This document shows positions 1 through 15,300 of a DNA stretch of 64,000 bases, in pieces. The notes under the pieces were generated by a model. The model had not been told where the DNA came from, did no database searches, and saw only the letters and a program-made list of their open reading frames with translations. This DNA comes from Acridotheres tristis (lineage: Eukaryota > Chordata > Aves > Passeriformes > Sturnidae): contig CM072905.1 in the NCBI GenBank assembly GCA_037013685.1, positions 8,646,991 to 8,710,990 of the forward strand. The letters are read 5' to 3'. The stretch's first letter is position 1. Every line of letters begins with the position of its first letter. Both the position numbers and the translations under genes were made by a program.

Positions 1-3000
1 CCTGTGTTCTTCAGTTACTGCTTCTTCCTCAGCTGAGAAACCATGGGCAACATACCCAGATCTTATTTTGCCTTAAAAAGAAAAGAGAGGGAGAGAAAGG
101 GAGAGAAAGGAAAGGCTCCCAGAAAGCATTAAATGCAATTATTCATTTTGTGAATTGAGAGTTTTGAACAAGCCAGCTCAAGAATTCATAGCCACAAACA
201 CCAGAGCAGTTGATTCCCTGGCCCCTGGATCAGCCAGGAATAAATCCATAAATCCACTCCCAAGCACTCAGGCCACAGTCTTGACATAACTAAATCTCCA
301 GCAGTTGTCCTGCTCTGCAAGAAGTCCTCCCTCTTCTTTCAGCCTGATTCATTTCCCACTTTTAAAAGCTTTCTATTAAGGTTTGCTGTCTGGTGTTTAT
401 AAGGCTCTGTTAAAGCCCCACTCCTCTTGGAGACTGATGTGCTTTGGGCACAATGTGTGTATGTGTGTTTTACAAACCAAACAGGATGCAAAGCCCTACT
501 CAATATGCCAAATACAGCACACAGCTGGTTTGAAAAGTAGAAGCAGGTCACTTTTTAGCCTAGAAAAACTCTTCTGTACAGTCTGTTTTCTGCTGGCCAG
601 GCCATTTCAACATTTATCAATATCACGACTGCAGGTTTTTCATTCCATTCCCTGCTGTTCCAAACACAGTGTAATGGCAAAATACTTAAAGACAAAAACA
701 CTGTCCTTCATGTGTAAACCAAATGACGAGAGAAGCCAAATCTCAGCTCAGAAGGTGCAATCAAGGAAGGAATGAAGGACCCAAACCTGGGAGAGCCACA
801 TTGCTCCCTCAGCCTCTGTGACCCAGAAGCAGCAGGAGCCTCCCTTCCCTCACTGCTCCTGGCCCTTCCAAACTGCTGGGAGAGCTCTGGTGGAACCATG
901 GCTACAAAGAAAATACTTCTTCATGCTGGACAATACAAGCACTTGATTCCAGAAGCACAGCAACTCTTGGCTCATTCACACTGCTGAGGTGTGTCCTGGC
1001 TCTGAGCAGATGCAACAACAGAGCTCTGCAGGGGCAATAAATGCCCAGAACAGCATCAGTACCAAATTAATGCTCCCCCCACATCTGTCAGCAGCAGTCC
1101 TTGTCCATTTGCACTGAGTCACTGGAAAATATCAAAATGCTCGCACCAGGCTCAGGGAAAGGCAGAGCAGAACTCCCTGAAAGGAGCACATCACCACCAC
1201 ATTCTATAAAAGCAGTCATTGTTTTGGAGTTAGGATGATGAGGAAGAAAATTTTAAAAAGCCAATGAAGTAGCTGGAAGTCCAAGTAACACACAACTTGA
1301 GAGAAAGGAAGTTCAGCAGCTTGCAAAGCTGCCAACTTAATGTAGCAGCAGCAGCACAGACAGCTGAAAGTGCCACTGAAAATTTCTGTGAGACAGGCTC
1401 TGCCAGAGCAACACCAAAAAACGCAGTTAGGAGCCACTACAAAGTGTGATTCAATCACAGTGACAGGAACACTCAAAGCTCAGTCCCACACAACTTCTGA
1501 TTATCCCACTTGTCAGCACTGTCTCAGGGAGCTGACAAAGCAAAGGCCTCCTGCAGCCTGGGAGCTTTAACAGCAATCACACACAGGACAGAGGCAGAAA
1601 ATAAACTCACAGCTCCTCCTCTCCCTGCCTTTATCAGCTGTAAGGTTTTGGGAATAAATCTTTGATTGTGCTCTTTTCTGCTCAACTCACCCCTTCCACC
1701 AAGCATCCTGATTAAAGGTCTCCCTTCTGAAAAAGCATTTCATTTATTATGTGGAACAAGAGGGATTGCTGCAATGTGCTTGGCAGATGGTGGTTAAAGT
1801 ATCAGCCTAGAAAGCATAATTGAGTCTGATGCAATGTAATTTTGACAGAGACAGTTTAGAAATCAGCCCCCTGGCTCAGGATGCCTTCTCAGATTCATTA
1901 TTGTTGCAATCAGTAATACTTAGACATGGATTACATTCAGTTATGTCTCTCAAGAGAGTACTTCTAAAGTGACCTTGGTAGGTAAGGGACAGTAATGAAG
2001 ATAAATGCTCCCAAAAATAACATAAAATCATTCATTAAGGCCATAAAGTACCACAGTCCATGTTTAAGCACTACCATTTATAGGAACAGAAGCATTTAAT
2101 AATATATTTTGTATTAGCTTCATATCCAGCAGACTGAAACAACCCCTATATTGGCATGAAATCCCAATGGAATATTGACACTCCCTCCCAGCTGTCTCAT
2201 CTCACTGCACAAAGTTATAAAATTATTGAAAAATTGAATGCTTCTGTTCACATGAAACAAATTACACATTTTCTTTATGCAACGTTCAATAATAATCAAG
2301 GAATCATCTAATTTTGCAATACTGGGATCAGAAGTAAAAATATCTTAAAGAAGTTCATCTGTAAATACAATGACAACTAAAAACTGGTGATAAAGAGACA
2401 TAACCTTAAAGTGATTAATGTTGTAGGATTATATTAATTCATTACTATTTTAATAAAACTAATAAATCCATCTGGCTACTTAACATTCCTTCCACCACTA
2501 GAGGGAGGTCAGATTCCTTCACACAGGCAAGGAAAAAAAGACCAAAAAAAAAAAAAAAGGAGTTAAAATGTTCAAATCAAGGACAGTTTGAATTATGTGA
2601 AACCAACCAAAATGCCAAAAGAATTATTGTGTCTAGTCAACAAAGAATGCTTGTTCCTCAGCTTTGGCCACACACCTTCCCAGCCACATGGATCTCGTTA
2701 GGCTTGTTGTGTTTGTTAAGTGCATGAGCAGGGCTGCAGGAAAGCTGAGAGCATCCCTGCTCCCTGACACAATTATTTCATCCTCTGGCTGCTTCTCCAG
2801 CCACAACATGACTCATCTCAACTCCTTCCACTTCCTGCTTTACCATTTTTAATGTTTTGCTACACTCTGCCTCAAAAACCCCCAAATTCCTGATGTAATA
2901 ACAGCCCAGGATTGTGTCCATCATGTCACAACCCCCTGGATAATGTGTGAAAGAGGAGGTGATGAGGAAGGATTTTCCCTCCCAGCTCTCAGCTTCCAGC

Positions 3001-3300
3001 ACATCCCCAGAGAGCTCAGAGGAGCAGCTGTGGTGCTGCCATCACCCTAAATACATTCACACCATAAAACTGTCCTGATGTGGCTGATGCAGCTCAAACA
3101 TTGTCTATCAGTCATCAAAAAGTCCTTTCATTTCTCTTCCTCAAGCCATCTTAATTCTCAGATATTACTATTTTGAGCTGCAAAATCCAGTGTTTGAATA
3201 CAAAGGGCAATCCTCCCCTCCCAGCCTGCACTCTGTAAAAAACTCAAAACCATAAAAAGTTCTGGTTTGTGGCTCATTCAGCAGTTACTGAAATCTTTAC
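1..3300. other. OGFOD3 intron (probable); no gene recognised
   Basis: This is AT-rich sequence downstream of the last OGFOD3 exon I could find. That exon ends in an open splice donor at 3300/3299 on the minus strand, so the stretch is probably intron. I looked on the minus strand for the conserved C-terminal oxygenase exons and did not see them. Open frames here are short and match no family I know. Confidence 0.5.
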
Positions 3301-6300
3301 CGGTATAATGCAAAATCCTCTTCTGTGAAGACGTCTTGAATTTTGTCCCCAAAGTACCTGAAAAATTAAACAACAGTCTAAAAGAGGAGCTGGTGAATCA
3401 GACTGAGCAAAACCAAGACACCTTCTCACCCCACCTGTGCTTTACCCACAATCCAAAAGTGAGAACACAACACAAAAATACCTTACAAATGCTTTTGAGA
3501 ACAATGTCCAAAAGCAATGCTGAAAAATCAAATGTTATAAGATTAAAGGACTGAAATGCTGCAATTGGTAATGGCATTCCTCAGGCATTAAAAAAGACCC
3601 CTCTCACATCATGAAACAAGCACATGGATTCACGTTTTTAAGGGTCCAAGCTATCTGATTTCATCCACTGATGAAAAACTAAACTATGACTGTGAAAAAC
3701 ACTATGGTGCAAGAAGATAACAATAAAGATAATGGCAGCTTTCAAAGTGCTCAGTTCAACAAAAAATCCATTTTCATGCCAGGAAAGCTCTTTAAGTGGT
3801 CATGGACACTGTGGTGAATCCAGCCAACTTCCATAATTCCTCATCCCTGACCCTGGGGGCTCTGGCAGAGGCAGAGGGCAGGGAAGGGATGGGGTGACAG
3901 GAGGCAGGAAGCCACAGCCCCATTTTACCTGTACAGATTAACAAAATGCTTCCCCAGGGAAAGAGCTCCAGAGTGCAGGTCCAAAATTGATGCCTGGGAA
4001 AGGAAACCAAGAAGGAAAAATGAGCATGAGAAGGTTTTAGCATTATTTAACTATGACCTTTAATAGGTGTCCCAAGTTATTAAAGTTGCCTCTCACTTTC
4101 CACAGCCTCCCAAGTAAAAGTAGTTTCCAGCCTTTAGGTTCCCAATATAAGATTTATTTCACAATGACAAACGTCCCTCAGATCCCTGCAGAGATGCAGA
4201 GATGATTATTAAGGTACAATGAGAAAAACCCATGGTACTGCTATTTCTGAGGTTCAGTCCTGACAGGGAATTGCCAGAGTCTCCTCCCAGGGGCTGGGGG
4301 TAAATCACTGAGTCCCACAATCCCTTCTTGAAGACATTTCCCTTCCACACAAAGATGATTCATTTTCCAGCAGATGTGAAGTGCTCAAGTAGCAGCACTA
4401 ATATTTATCTTGCCCTGCATTTGTTATTAAAATTTCTCCTTCACCATGAGATCCTGTGTACTTCTCATATTTAATACAGACATTAAAAAGTCTGTTTAAA
4501 AGTACAATTAGAATTCCAAAGCTTACTAGGGCCAAACTTTCTTTTCCTCAGTTTCTAAGTTGCTGTAAAAGAAAACCACATAGTGAAAAGTTTTTTTTTC
4601 AAATAGAAAAATACATTTCTTCATCCAATTCAAGCCAAACTCTTCTGCTGAGCTCCCAACAAGCTGCAAAGAATTAGTATTCAGATTTGCCAGAAGAGAG
4701 AGCTACCTCTAAGGATTCTAAAATGTTTCTCTAAATTGAATAAAGTAAACTTTTTCTGTCCCTTGCTGTCCACAAAATACAAGTTCGTTCTGCATCAGTT
4801 CAAAAGTATGAAAAAATACAACTGTCTGATAGAAGTCAGATGGAAATGTCAAAGAGCACCAATTAATTAACCTGACTGCCACTGAAGTAATGACGTTTCT
4901 GATGTACAATATCTGATCACTCATCTTGGAATTTGGAATTGTTTTGCTGCACCACAGACCATTCACATTATTCTAACAAAATCCCAGCAGTAATAACACT
5001 GGTGACAGAGGAACACAGCCATAACATTGTCCCTTAGAAAATCTCTGCAGCCTCAATTGCTCTGAGCTCCAGAGTTGAACTCCACTAACAGCTCTCATTA
5101 CAAGAGATAATAACTTTTTTTTTTTTAATAAACCTGCACAAATAACTTGATTTATCCCTTGAAAAATTCATAAAGCAACAAGTTACTGGAATATGAGGTT
5201 TCCAGATCTTCCCTTCCCACTGTTCTCCAAAAAGCTTCAGAGGACTCTTAAGGAAAAAGTGAATCTCATACTCTTGGAAAAGCAGCTCTTGTATCAAACT
5301 TTACTCAAGATTCAGAAGCAAAATACTTTCATCTATTGGTTTCTGGTTCTGCACAAAAATCTAAGCCACAGCTAAAAGAAGTAAAACTGCTCCTATGTTG
5401 CTTCAAAAAGGTGTTTGTGACCATATTAATTACAAGAAGTAGCACAACACAGTTAAGAAGATGAATTTAACTTAAAAAACAAATTGTTTTTCTAACTCCT
5501 TCCATACGCTTTTCAAACTTACACATTTCTTCTCACTCCCCAAGCTCCAATGATCACAGTTAGGAAGATGCAAAATAACAAAATGAATTAATCTAAGACA
5601 GCCCCAAGAACTGCAGTTATTCATAGCTGAGAAGGCAACAGCTACAACATAAAGCTTAGAAAAGCAGATAAAGGCTGAAGATGGAACCTGGAAAAGAAAG
5701 AATATTCTGCAGGGTTGTTTCAGACAGGGGAAAACAACTGAATGCCAAGACAGAGACTTTCTTACACATGAGCACAGAGCTCTTTATTTAACAGATAGCT
5801 GTGAAAGAAACAGGAACACATTTGTTTTGGCCTCTGTCATTTCAGAATATTAAACATTTTCAGCATCATTTTTGACACTGAGAATAAAATCTTGATTACT
5901 TCAAGTCCTTCTGTCTGATCAAGGACCAGCCTGCAATTCAGGACAATGTTCCCAGGCTGAAAAGCCCACAAACTCTGTCTAAAAATGGCAAACACACACC
6001 CACACATTTCTGAGAGACTGTTTGACAGAACTACCCCCATATCCTGGTTTACAGATCTCTCTATAGAAGGGAAATAGAACTTTCTTTAAAAAATTTGGAA
6101 GTACAAACATGTTCTTCTGGACCTTCACCACTCTTAGTCCCATATTCTCCACCCTCTTACTACTAAAATAATATTCAAGTACCCAGCACTTCTCAGCTTA
6201 TGGCAAAAAGGATCAATATTCCCATCTTGGAAAGCCTGACAGGCCCTGCCTTTGCTCCTCACTAAAAGGGATTGAATGCCAACCTCTAAAGACCTCTTCC

Positions 6301-9300
6301 CATCCACCCCAGTTCCTCCAGCCTCTAAAAGGTTTTAGGTGACACTTTGAAAGCAAAGCAGCAGCCAGACTACTCAAAGGAGGAAAATGAGAAAACCTTA
6401 ATTCTACTTGACTTTAGAAATAAATAAGGAGCTTTAGAGGAGCTGGCAGCTTCCAGCCCCTCCCCAGAGCTCCTGTGGGGATGCTCCCACAGCCCAGCTG
6501 AGAAGAGGGATGAGAATGGAGGTGCTGCCAAAGGTGGAGTCACTGCAGGCAGCCTTGCACATCCATTTCAGAGCCACCCCACCTCAAACACCCTTCCCTC
6601 CCTGGAGCACGGGCAGACAGACAAGGGCTCTGACCCTGGAGAAATGACTTTTCCAATGACACTCATCAATGACACACGAGGGTGAGCAGCCTGAGCTCCA
6701 CCTCATCCAGCTTCAGGTTACTGCTGGGGAAGGTCAATGCAGCATTTGGCTGCAGAGTTCAGCACGAATTTACACCAGACACAGACTGGACACAACCAGC
6801 TCCTTCTCCAGCTTCCTGGAGCTCAGCCAAGATAAATCACACCAACACAGAGCTGGAGGGAGATGGAAGATGCTGCCAAGTGCATTTTTCAGCCCTGAGT
6901 GTTCCCTCTGCACTACCAGGAGGCTCATCAGGGAGGAAGGGAACTCTGCAGCAGAGCTCTGACACAGGACAGGGATTCTGCACAGGGAAAGGCAGAGCTG
7001 GCAGCGTTTTGAGGACTTCAGATTTTGGCTGGGAGGGCTGAAAGCAGAACAAGGAGAAGTCTGCAGAATCACTGGGCTGCAGGGCCCACAGCAGAACCCC
7101 CTGTTTTGCATCACACAGTTTGTTTGCTTCTTCCAGTGACTAAAAAATTTAATTTTCCCCTGCAAAGGGAGGTCTGGGTGCCTACTCTTGCCAGCTCTGC
7201 TGGAAGGCAGGACACAGACTGCAGCTGACAGCTCACCAAGGGATTTCTTTCCTGGGGCTTAGAAATAAATACAAATAGGTGTGACAGTGAATGAGTTGTC
7301 TCATTTACACCAGAGGGTTGCTATGATGGCAGCACCTACAACACCTGAGAAAATGAGTCAGGACTGAAGTGTTCACACAAGTGGGGGTGATGTGCAGAAA
7401 AATATCAGGGATGGAAGAATTACAAAATAATAGAAGGTTGAAAAGGGAAATATCATATATATGAAGAAGAAGAAAAAAGCTGAGGCAAACATCAAGACAA
7501 CTAATGCAATTCCCATTCTGTGAATAAGGAAGAGTATAAAATGACTTTACAGAGACAGATGTACAAGGGAAAGCAGCTTGCTGCTAGAGAAAATATTCCT
7601 GTTTGGATTCTGCTGCAAGTTACACCAGAATATTACCATCTAGCTTCACTCTGTGTGTGTCTGCATAAATAAATATAAACCCAGGAAAAGTTACAAAGGA
7701 AGATAAGAAAGCTCAATATGACAACTGGGACATGACCCCTGGGAGCCTTCAATAATTCAGATGTTTGTCAAGACTTTCTCAACATAAAAAGATGAAATGG
7801 GAAACAAGTTTTTGGTGCTATGCTCCAGTACTCCAGGGAAGGGCAGCAAACTAAGGGAGGAGAGAACTGACAAAGTTACAAACTGCAAGTTTAGACCTTT
7901 AAATTAATAAATTATATCTAGACACACAGAGACACAAATTCACTTCTGAGAATTCAAAATATAACAATATGACAAAAACCCAGACATGCTGCTTACAAAG
8001 GGGTTAAGAGGAAACCCCAGGCAATGACAATGCAGTCTGAATCCCAATAGAAACCTGCAGAAGTTTCATTTCAAATAGCAAAGAGAACAAAGTGGCTAAA
8101 GTAAGAATTAAAAATAATTAAGCTGAAAAATTTTGAGGTATTTTAAAGGAAAAATTAGTCTTACAGCAGACATAATTGGACAGAATTATCCAAACACTCT
8201 AAAGCCAAAGAAATTTAAAGTAACAAGCCAGACATATTCCAAGTGGCTGGAAGCCTGGGAGCACACAGACATAGGTGGATGGAGTAAGGATTGAAATATT
8301 CTTTATTCTCTGTGGGTAAGAGACTGGAAAAGATGAGAGGCTCACAGGGAAGACACACAGTTTCATCTAAAGCCCATCCAGCAGGATCCAATGGTATCTG
8401 AGAGAGGCAGGATAGCACTGGCAGGACAAGATCTGCACCATGACAGCAGGAATATGGGCTGGCACGTGGGGAAAGGAAGAGGAAAAAGGCAGGACAGGAG
8501 AAGGAGGTATAAAAGAAACCGGGTAAGGAGAGTGTATTCCAAGGCTTCTCCTGAACATGATTGTTCCCTGGCAGGGTGGGCAGGGCTGGCACAGGGTGCC
8601 CAGAGCAGCTGTGGCTGCCCCTGGATCCCTGGCAGTGCCCACGGCCAGGCTGGAGCATCCTGGGACAGTGGAAAGTGTCCCTGCCATGGCAGGAGCTGGA
8701 ACCCAAACCATTCTGTGACTCTCACAATTTCCCAGAAACACTGGCCAGCTCTTATTTCTAACATCTTGCAGTTTGTATCCATTATTTTGGTTAGGTGCTC
8801 AGTACAACATTACACTTTCTTTTTGAACCTTTCCCCAAGAACTAAGAGCACACAAGAACTTCCTCACATTTACAGATGATGAGATGTGAGAAGGCTTGGC
8901 TCAGAGCCCAGACCTCTCCAGGGACATCAGATTTTTAACAGGTTTATTTTATAGCACAGAGAGAGAGTATCATCTTTCCCTCTCATTTACCTCCTCTAAA
9001 AAAAAAAAAAAAAAAAAAAAAAGGCAAAATGAAGCTTCCAAAGTAACAGAGATGATGGATTTTTATTTGTCTGTCACTCTAGCTTGTTGTCCAACTAAGC
9101 CAGCCCTGCCCAGCTCTGGGCTTTAGGCAGCAAGTTTGCCTCCCCCTCTCATCTCCTCCCAGCTTTCTGTGCCTCAGTTTCCCCAGTTCCTGACCCCCAG
9201 CTGGACAATGACTTTCTGTGGATCTCCAGATCCAAGCTCTGTGTGTTCCAGCTCACCATTCTAACCCCTCTCTGCAGGAGTGTAATGAAAAATCCCACGT

Positions 9301-12300
9301 AGGTCCCAAAAGCAGAGGAGAGCAAACCCAGGTGACAGCCCCAGGAGCCACACTGGGGGTCCCAACAGGCAGAGAAATCCAGGGAAAGGGGCAAATTCTG
9401 CAACCACAGGACTGAAAAAGAAATCTTGGAGATCCCAACAGAACTGAACACAGAAAGTTAAATCTTTTAAACAAATTGTTTGAGATGGGCAGCACTGCTT
9501 ACATTTCTTGGTTTATATTTTTTGCAGATCTTTCTCAGCAATCACATGGACAATAAATTCTTTTTTTTTCCACTGAAACCCTTCTTTTTTTGCTAATATA
9601 TGCCCTAATTCAGCAGAGGCCTAAAGAAGTGTCTGTGTTTACAAATACTCAAGAAACAGCTCCTGTTCACTCACAAAAACATTCTGAGAAAAAAGATGGG
9701 GGAAAGAAATCAAAATAATGCTAGTTAAAGAGAAGTGGGATTCTTTCAATTTAAAGAATATTATTCCAACAGCTACCTAAGACATTGCATGTTTTTTTTT
9801 GTCATTACACAAGATCAATCCTTACATGATGCTGTGAATCAGTGTAATTTACTTTCAGAAGACAAACCTGGGCAGTTCTGCTATAGCAACTGTTTCCAGA
9901 TGAAGAAAAAATCAGTTCAAGAGAGGTGCTAGAAATAATTACACACAAGGAAATGGCAACTGTATTGCAGAAGTCAGGAGTTACACTGCTAGCAGAAGTA
10001 TTAATGTGAAAGACCTTCCCAAAATCAATTTTTTTCCACGTCTGAATGGAAGGAAAAATTCTCCATCTCCTCACTTCATCCCCAAAAAAATGCATTTATA
10101 ATCTTGCCTTGGCAGTAAAAGAATGTAGAAAAATAACAAGACACTGCTCACCCCTCCATCAGATCCTCCCAAGGACAGTCCCCTCTCTGCTATTCTGCAG
10201 GCAAAACAATAATCTCAGATGAGAACCAAAGTCTGATTACTTTGTCCTTTAATATCCTTATTTACAACATGTAATTCCTCAGAGAGTGCTATTTGATGCA
10301 TCAGGTATAACCCAACTGAGTTAACAGCAGCTCCCATTTATTTGAAGCTGAACATTCCAGCCTGGGATGAAAATAAAGTATTTGGGTTGCAGAAGATTTC
10401 TGAACTTGCAGCTCCCGTCCACAAATCCCAAAAACATCCTAAAAACAGTCCCTTCACAGAGGACTAAGGGCCAGCAGCAGCTGGGGATTACCAGGCAGAC
10501 ACAGCTGCAATAAGGCTTCCATTGTTTTCTTCTGCTTTTCAAGGCCAAATGGAGGCCAAGTGAAAATCCATTAAAACTTAATTCATTCTCCTTGCTTGCT
10601 GTGAAGTGTTCATGCCCCTCAAAGCCAGGCAGATTCTGTGTGAAAGAACTGCCCTCACTACAGCAAAAATGGAAAATGGCTTTAATAACAAAAATTTCAT
10701 GTTTTAATCAGTCTAACCCATCCTGCTCACCCATCCTACACCTCAGATCGGCACAATGTCATTAAAGTCAGTGCTTTTAAAAGTTAGAGCTAAAAGAAAA
10801 ATTACCTACGAATTCTTTCAGCTTCTTCCCTTGTGATTACAGCATCTGTCACACCTCTTCCACACTTCCTAGGAGTGCAACCTGCAACACAAAGAGGAGG
10901 AAAAGAACCCATTGAAACCACTTCAACCACCTGAAGGGCAGGTTTTTAAATGAAACTTTGCAAAAAAAAGTCTCTCTTGAAGTCACTCTTGAAGCACACA
11001 GCCTGGATATATAAGATTTAAAAAGTCCCCTAAAATTCATTGCTAAGAAATCTAACATTAAATTTTAAAAGCTCCTGGGAATAACAAGTCAGCAGCAAGA
11101 GTTCCAGGTGAAGAATACTTGAAAGCTCTTAGAAGTCTGGTTGACAACAATCTTCAGGCAAGAAGAAGAAATCAAATCAGTTTTGAGCCACCAGAGACCT
11201 TGGGATGTTACATTTGGCACTTTTCTGAGAAAGATCCATTTACAGATGTAAAGCCCCAGGAGAGATGGGCAACCTGCCAACACACTCAGTGCTCCTCAAC
11301 TGAGTGTCACTTCAAGAACTATGTATTCATCAGAACACAAAATTCCTGGAAAGAAATCAATCAATTCACCCATGGAGGACAAAAGCATCACTCTGCTCTG
11401 ATCAAAAGAAACTCAGAACAATGACCAGGCTGTCAGGAGAAGTTTTGCCAGGAATTCTGTAGGAATTTCCATTTCCTATTACTGGATATACCCCAGGTAT
11501 GTCTCAGGTGGGCTGCAAGATAAAGCTGGTGTTCAAGTAGAGCTAAGAAGGAATAAACTTAAAGGAGAAATTCAATACTCCAGGACAAATCTGGCTATTG
11601 AGAGCTTCCTTTCCACAACATTCTGCAAAGATTTGTGATTTCAGATGAGATTTGTTCCTTTTCCAGCTGCAAATATAGCTCTTACCCTTTTGGAAAGACC
11701 AGTGCTGGAGAGTCCAGGCTTGGTAAAACTACAGGGTTACCTCAGACAATGGCTGAGGTCTCTGACAGAGAATTGGCAGAGTACTGGGAGCAGGAGGTGC
11801 TCTAAAAGAAACAGCATAAACTTTCCCAAATGGAGAAAAACCTCCAGCTAACAGAAGAATGCCAGTGAGGTACCAACAGTACAGCATAAATACTGGGTGA
11901 ATGCTAAGGAAAAATCAGAACAGTCTGTTTGAAAACGATTTCAGCACTAAGAAAAGCATCCTCTGTCTCAGAAACCATGGAACATGTGAGCAAGGAAGTG
12001 TCAAAGGCATACCTGGAGAATCTCAGGAGAAATTCAGATTAGTACTGCAAGTACCTGGTAGCTTCCACAAATTTGTGCCCAGTAGCCACAAAACCATCCC
12101 TTTATCTGATAAGGCACCATCAGCTTTGGCTATCAGGTAAATCAAGGTAAAGGAGGATCATACCAAAACATGTAAAACACAAGTACAGCCACTGGCCCCT
12201 GCTCTCATTCAGCACAAAAATCAGAATGTAACACAAAGGACCAACCACCCAAACTGCAGCTGTGTCTCCTACTTAGTGATATTTAGCCAAGAACCACTCA

Positions 12301-15300
12301 CTGCTGAGACAGAATTCACAGGAGATAAAAGCTCTGTGAAGATTTTCCCCTGAGGCACAGGATCATAGAACAGCTTAGTTGGAAGGGACTTTGGAGATCA
12401 TCTCATTCCACCTCCTGCCCTGTGCAGGGAACAATCCCTCTCCAAGCCAGACAAGAGCAAAGATTTGCAGCTGCCATCCCCAGAGCAGTCTGAGTTAGAC
12501 CTTTCCAGGCATCTCTGCTTTCCACATCCCCTGGCCTTGTCTCTGGAAAAGCACCTAAACTCTGTCTCCTGGGCAGTGACCACAGACGCCTTGTGCACTG
12601 ACACAAAATGTCAACACACAGCAGAAATAAGATTTCACCATAAACGGTGGACACGGTAGGTTTAAGTAGTTGATAGTGTCTCAGGAGAGCAGAAATGGCC
12701 AAGATCTGCCCACAGAGTTTAGAATGCAGGTGCTATGTTCTCACATAACACCCTACCTTCTGCAAATATAGTAAGTTAAGTGCTTGGCCTCTGAAAAATA
12801 GCAAATTTTATTTGGTATGAAGCATGTTTACAGGCAGGCAGTGCTATGGAAATAAATCCTGCTCTAACACCAGCTACCAAATCACTTGAAGCAAACTGGA
12901 AGCTCAGTTGCACCAAGTTCAGCTGGAAGCAGGGACAGGTGCATAAATAAAAATCTCATTTTAGCTGTGGAAACTTCACAGCTGAGCATCAGACACTGAG
13001 TGGTGACAGGAATGTGCCTCCTCCTGACACAGAGCCTGCAGCTGTGGGTGCCAAACCAGGCTAAAGACTGAGAATGAAGAGCTATTGAGTGACAGAAACC
13101 CATTTCCCAAGTGCCTAGAGCTGCCACGCTGATCCATAATCCACATTTTCTGCCTCGCTGGGCTGTGGGGAATGGGACACACACAAACTCCTCTGCAGCT
13201 CATCACCACCCTCACGTGGGGAAAAGTCCAGGCAGAGCTCTTATCACAGCTCAGCTTTAATTAACCAACTAACAGCTCCATCCTCAGAAAGCAGGGTCAC
13301 AACCTCTGCTAAAATCCCAAATCAATCACAGAATTTAAGCAGCAGCATCAAGCAAACACCTGATTAGAAAGGTGAGTCAGTCATCCCCATCCAAGCCAAG
13401 AAGTGCGACCTCACCCTGCAGCTCCCCATGACACCCCCAAAAATAAAGAACACGTTCATTCCTATTCCTGGAGAGATGTGCTTCAACTTCCTGCCTTCCT
13501 TCATGTCCCAGCCTTCCTTACAGTGAAAAGAATAGAAGCAAAAAGGAGGAATAGAAAGCAAACAATGAAAAGGATAACTGATGGGATAGCCCAGACCACA
13601 AGGCCACAGCTGAAAAAATGGTTCTTGCAACCAGGGAAGGGAAAAGGAAGGTTTTGTTGGTTTGGGGGATTTCTTTTGGTAAGCAAACACCGCAGTAGCA
13701 GAATCCAGAGACTTTTAGCCCCGGTTCAATCATAACCAAATCACCAGCTGCAGTTTTCTCTGGCCTTGTACTACACAAATACAGCCAGCAGCAGTTTCTC
13801 CTTATAGTAACTATGAAAAGTTAGCACAGAACATGTGTTCTGTAAAAAAAAAAAAAAAAAATTACCTTACCAAGACAGTTCTTTTGTTGGTAGCTTCCTG
13901 ACATTAGTTTTCTTGGCCTAAATAACATTTGGGGCAAATCCTCAAAAAAAAAAAAAAAAAGCTGCAGCAGCACTGAGGAAAAACTATGTGACCCCAGACT
14001 CCACATAAACTCCTCTTTTATGTTACAAGTTTTTTAACCAACAACACCAGCAGGACCTGAAGAACACAGGGGGCTGCAATTTGTCAAACATTCTCTATCA
14101 GAACTGGCACAGGAGAAAGTTAAAATTTGCAGAATTACAGAAGGGCCCAGGTCGGAAAGGACCTATAAAGATCTGGTTCAGCTTTTTGTGGTCCAGAGAG
14201 TTTGGATAAGATTACAGTCACACTCTGGAAACCCTCAGTCACAGCATCCCTGGGGAGGCTGTTCCAGTGACTGAGTATTCTCTCTGTACAATTTTTTTTT
14301 ATATCAAGGTGAAACCTTGCCCAGTGCAACCTGTACCCACTGTGCTTTGTTTTCTCTGTGCAGCCCCTTGCAAAGACAGAGCTTCTGTTCTCTGTAGCTT
14401 CCATTTAAGCACTGGAACACTGACATGCGTCCTCCCTGAGCCTTCTCCAGGGAAAGGAGACCCAGCTCCCTGGGGTTTTCCTTATAGGACAGGTTTTCCA
14501 GCCCTTTGATCACCTTTGCTTTTCCTTAGCTCACAGCAGCTTTCTCCAGCCTCCAGCTTTGTGTCAGCATTTTCTCAGCCACATCATGAAGCAGATACAA
14601 CCACCAATTTGGCTAAAAACTAACTCAACACACAGCCAGAGATACTGACAAAAACCAAGAGCAGAGTTGCTCTCTGGCAGCTGTACCAACTAAAAACGTG
14701 CATCACGACACACTTTGCCAATCTGGAAGAGACCATCAGCACTGCTCATCCACGGAAACTGCAAGTTAGACTCTCACTGCTCTTTGTCAGAGAAGATTAA
14801 AATCTTCCATGTCTCTTGAAGAATCAACCTCAACACTTCAAAGAAATAAGTGCCAGGGGGAACAGATACCAATTTGACAGAATTCAGCTGAAAGACACAT
14901 AGACAGAAAAGTGCTTTGCAGGCACCCCCCTGGTGCCTGGCAGACACATCTCAGAACAAGAGTGTCAAAAGCTGGCACTTGTGCAGTCACCACACAGGAC
15001 AATGTCCTGAATCAGTTCCACTCCATGCCCTGTATGGTACTGCCCAGCAGCAAACTCACTCACAGGAATCAGCTACAGGAATCAACAGAGTACGAAAAGA
15101 AACTAGAAACAGACTTAGCAAAATATTATTATTTCATAGAGCGTCTGCAAAAGGAGCTTCACAGGGGAAATTCTGGGCTGGCCTGAGGGGCACGGACATT
15201 TGGGGGCTTTAGGCAAGAGACGGTGACCAGGAGTTTGCTGGAAACAGGGAGTTCTGCAGCCCAGGTTTGGTGGCCCTGCCCTCTGAGCATCCACTGCACG

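Larger units (their letters stand above)
3994..10151. other. OGFOD3 intron 4 with repeat remnants
   Basis: This long intron lies between the OGFOD3 exon ending in GSDGG and the exon beginning with ASILDL. It is AT-rich, contains a CR1-like fragment near 8560-8735 and a long A-run at 8998-9022, and shows no second gene that I can recognise. The longest open frames here fall in the CR1-like fragment or in low-complexity sequence. Confidence 0.6.

Noticed and set aside
2494..2510. CTCF-like motif CCACTAGAGGGAGG
   Set aside because: It matches the CTCF core apart from the usual GGC near its end, but a single imperfect motif in intronic DNA occurs often by chance. Not supportable without occupancy data.
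1..3300. Search for the remaining OGFOD3 exons (oxygenase metal-binding part)
   Set aside because: No minus-strand sequence resembling the conserved C-terminal oxygenase region was found; these exons most likely lie left of the window.
8215..8879. Several 120-160 codon open frames on both strands in OGFOD3 intron 4
   Set aside because: They overlap a degraded CR1-like 3' fragment and surrounding low-stop sequence, with no splice-site or protein similarity support.
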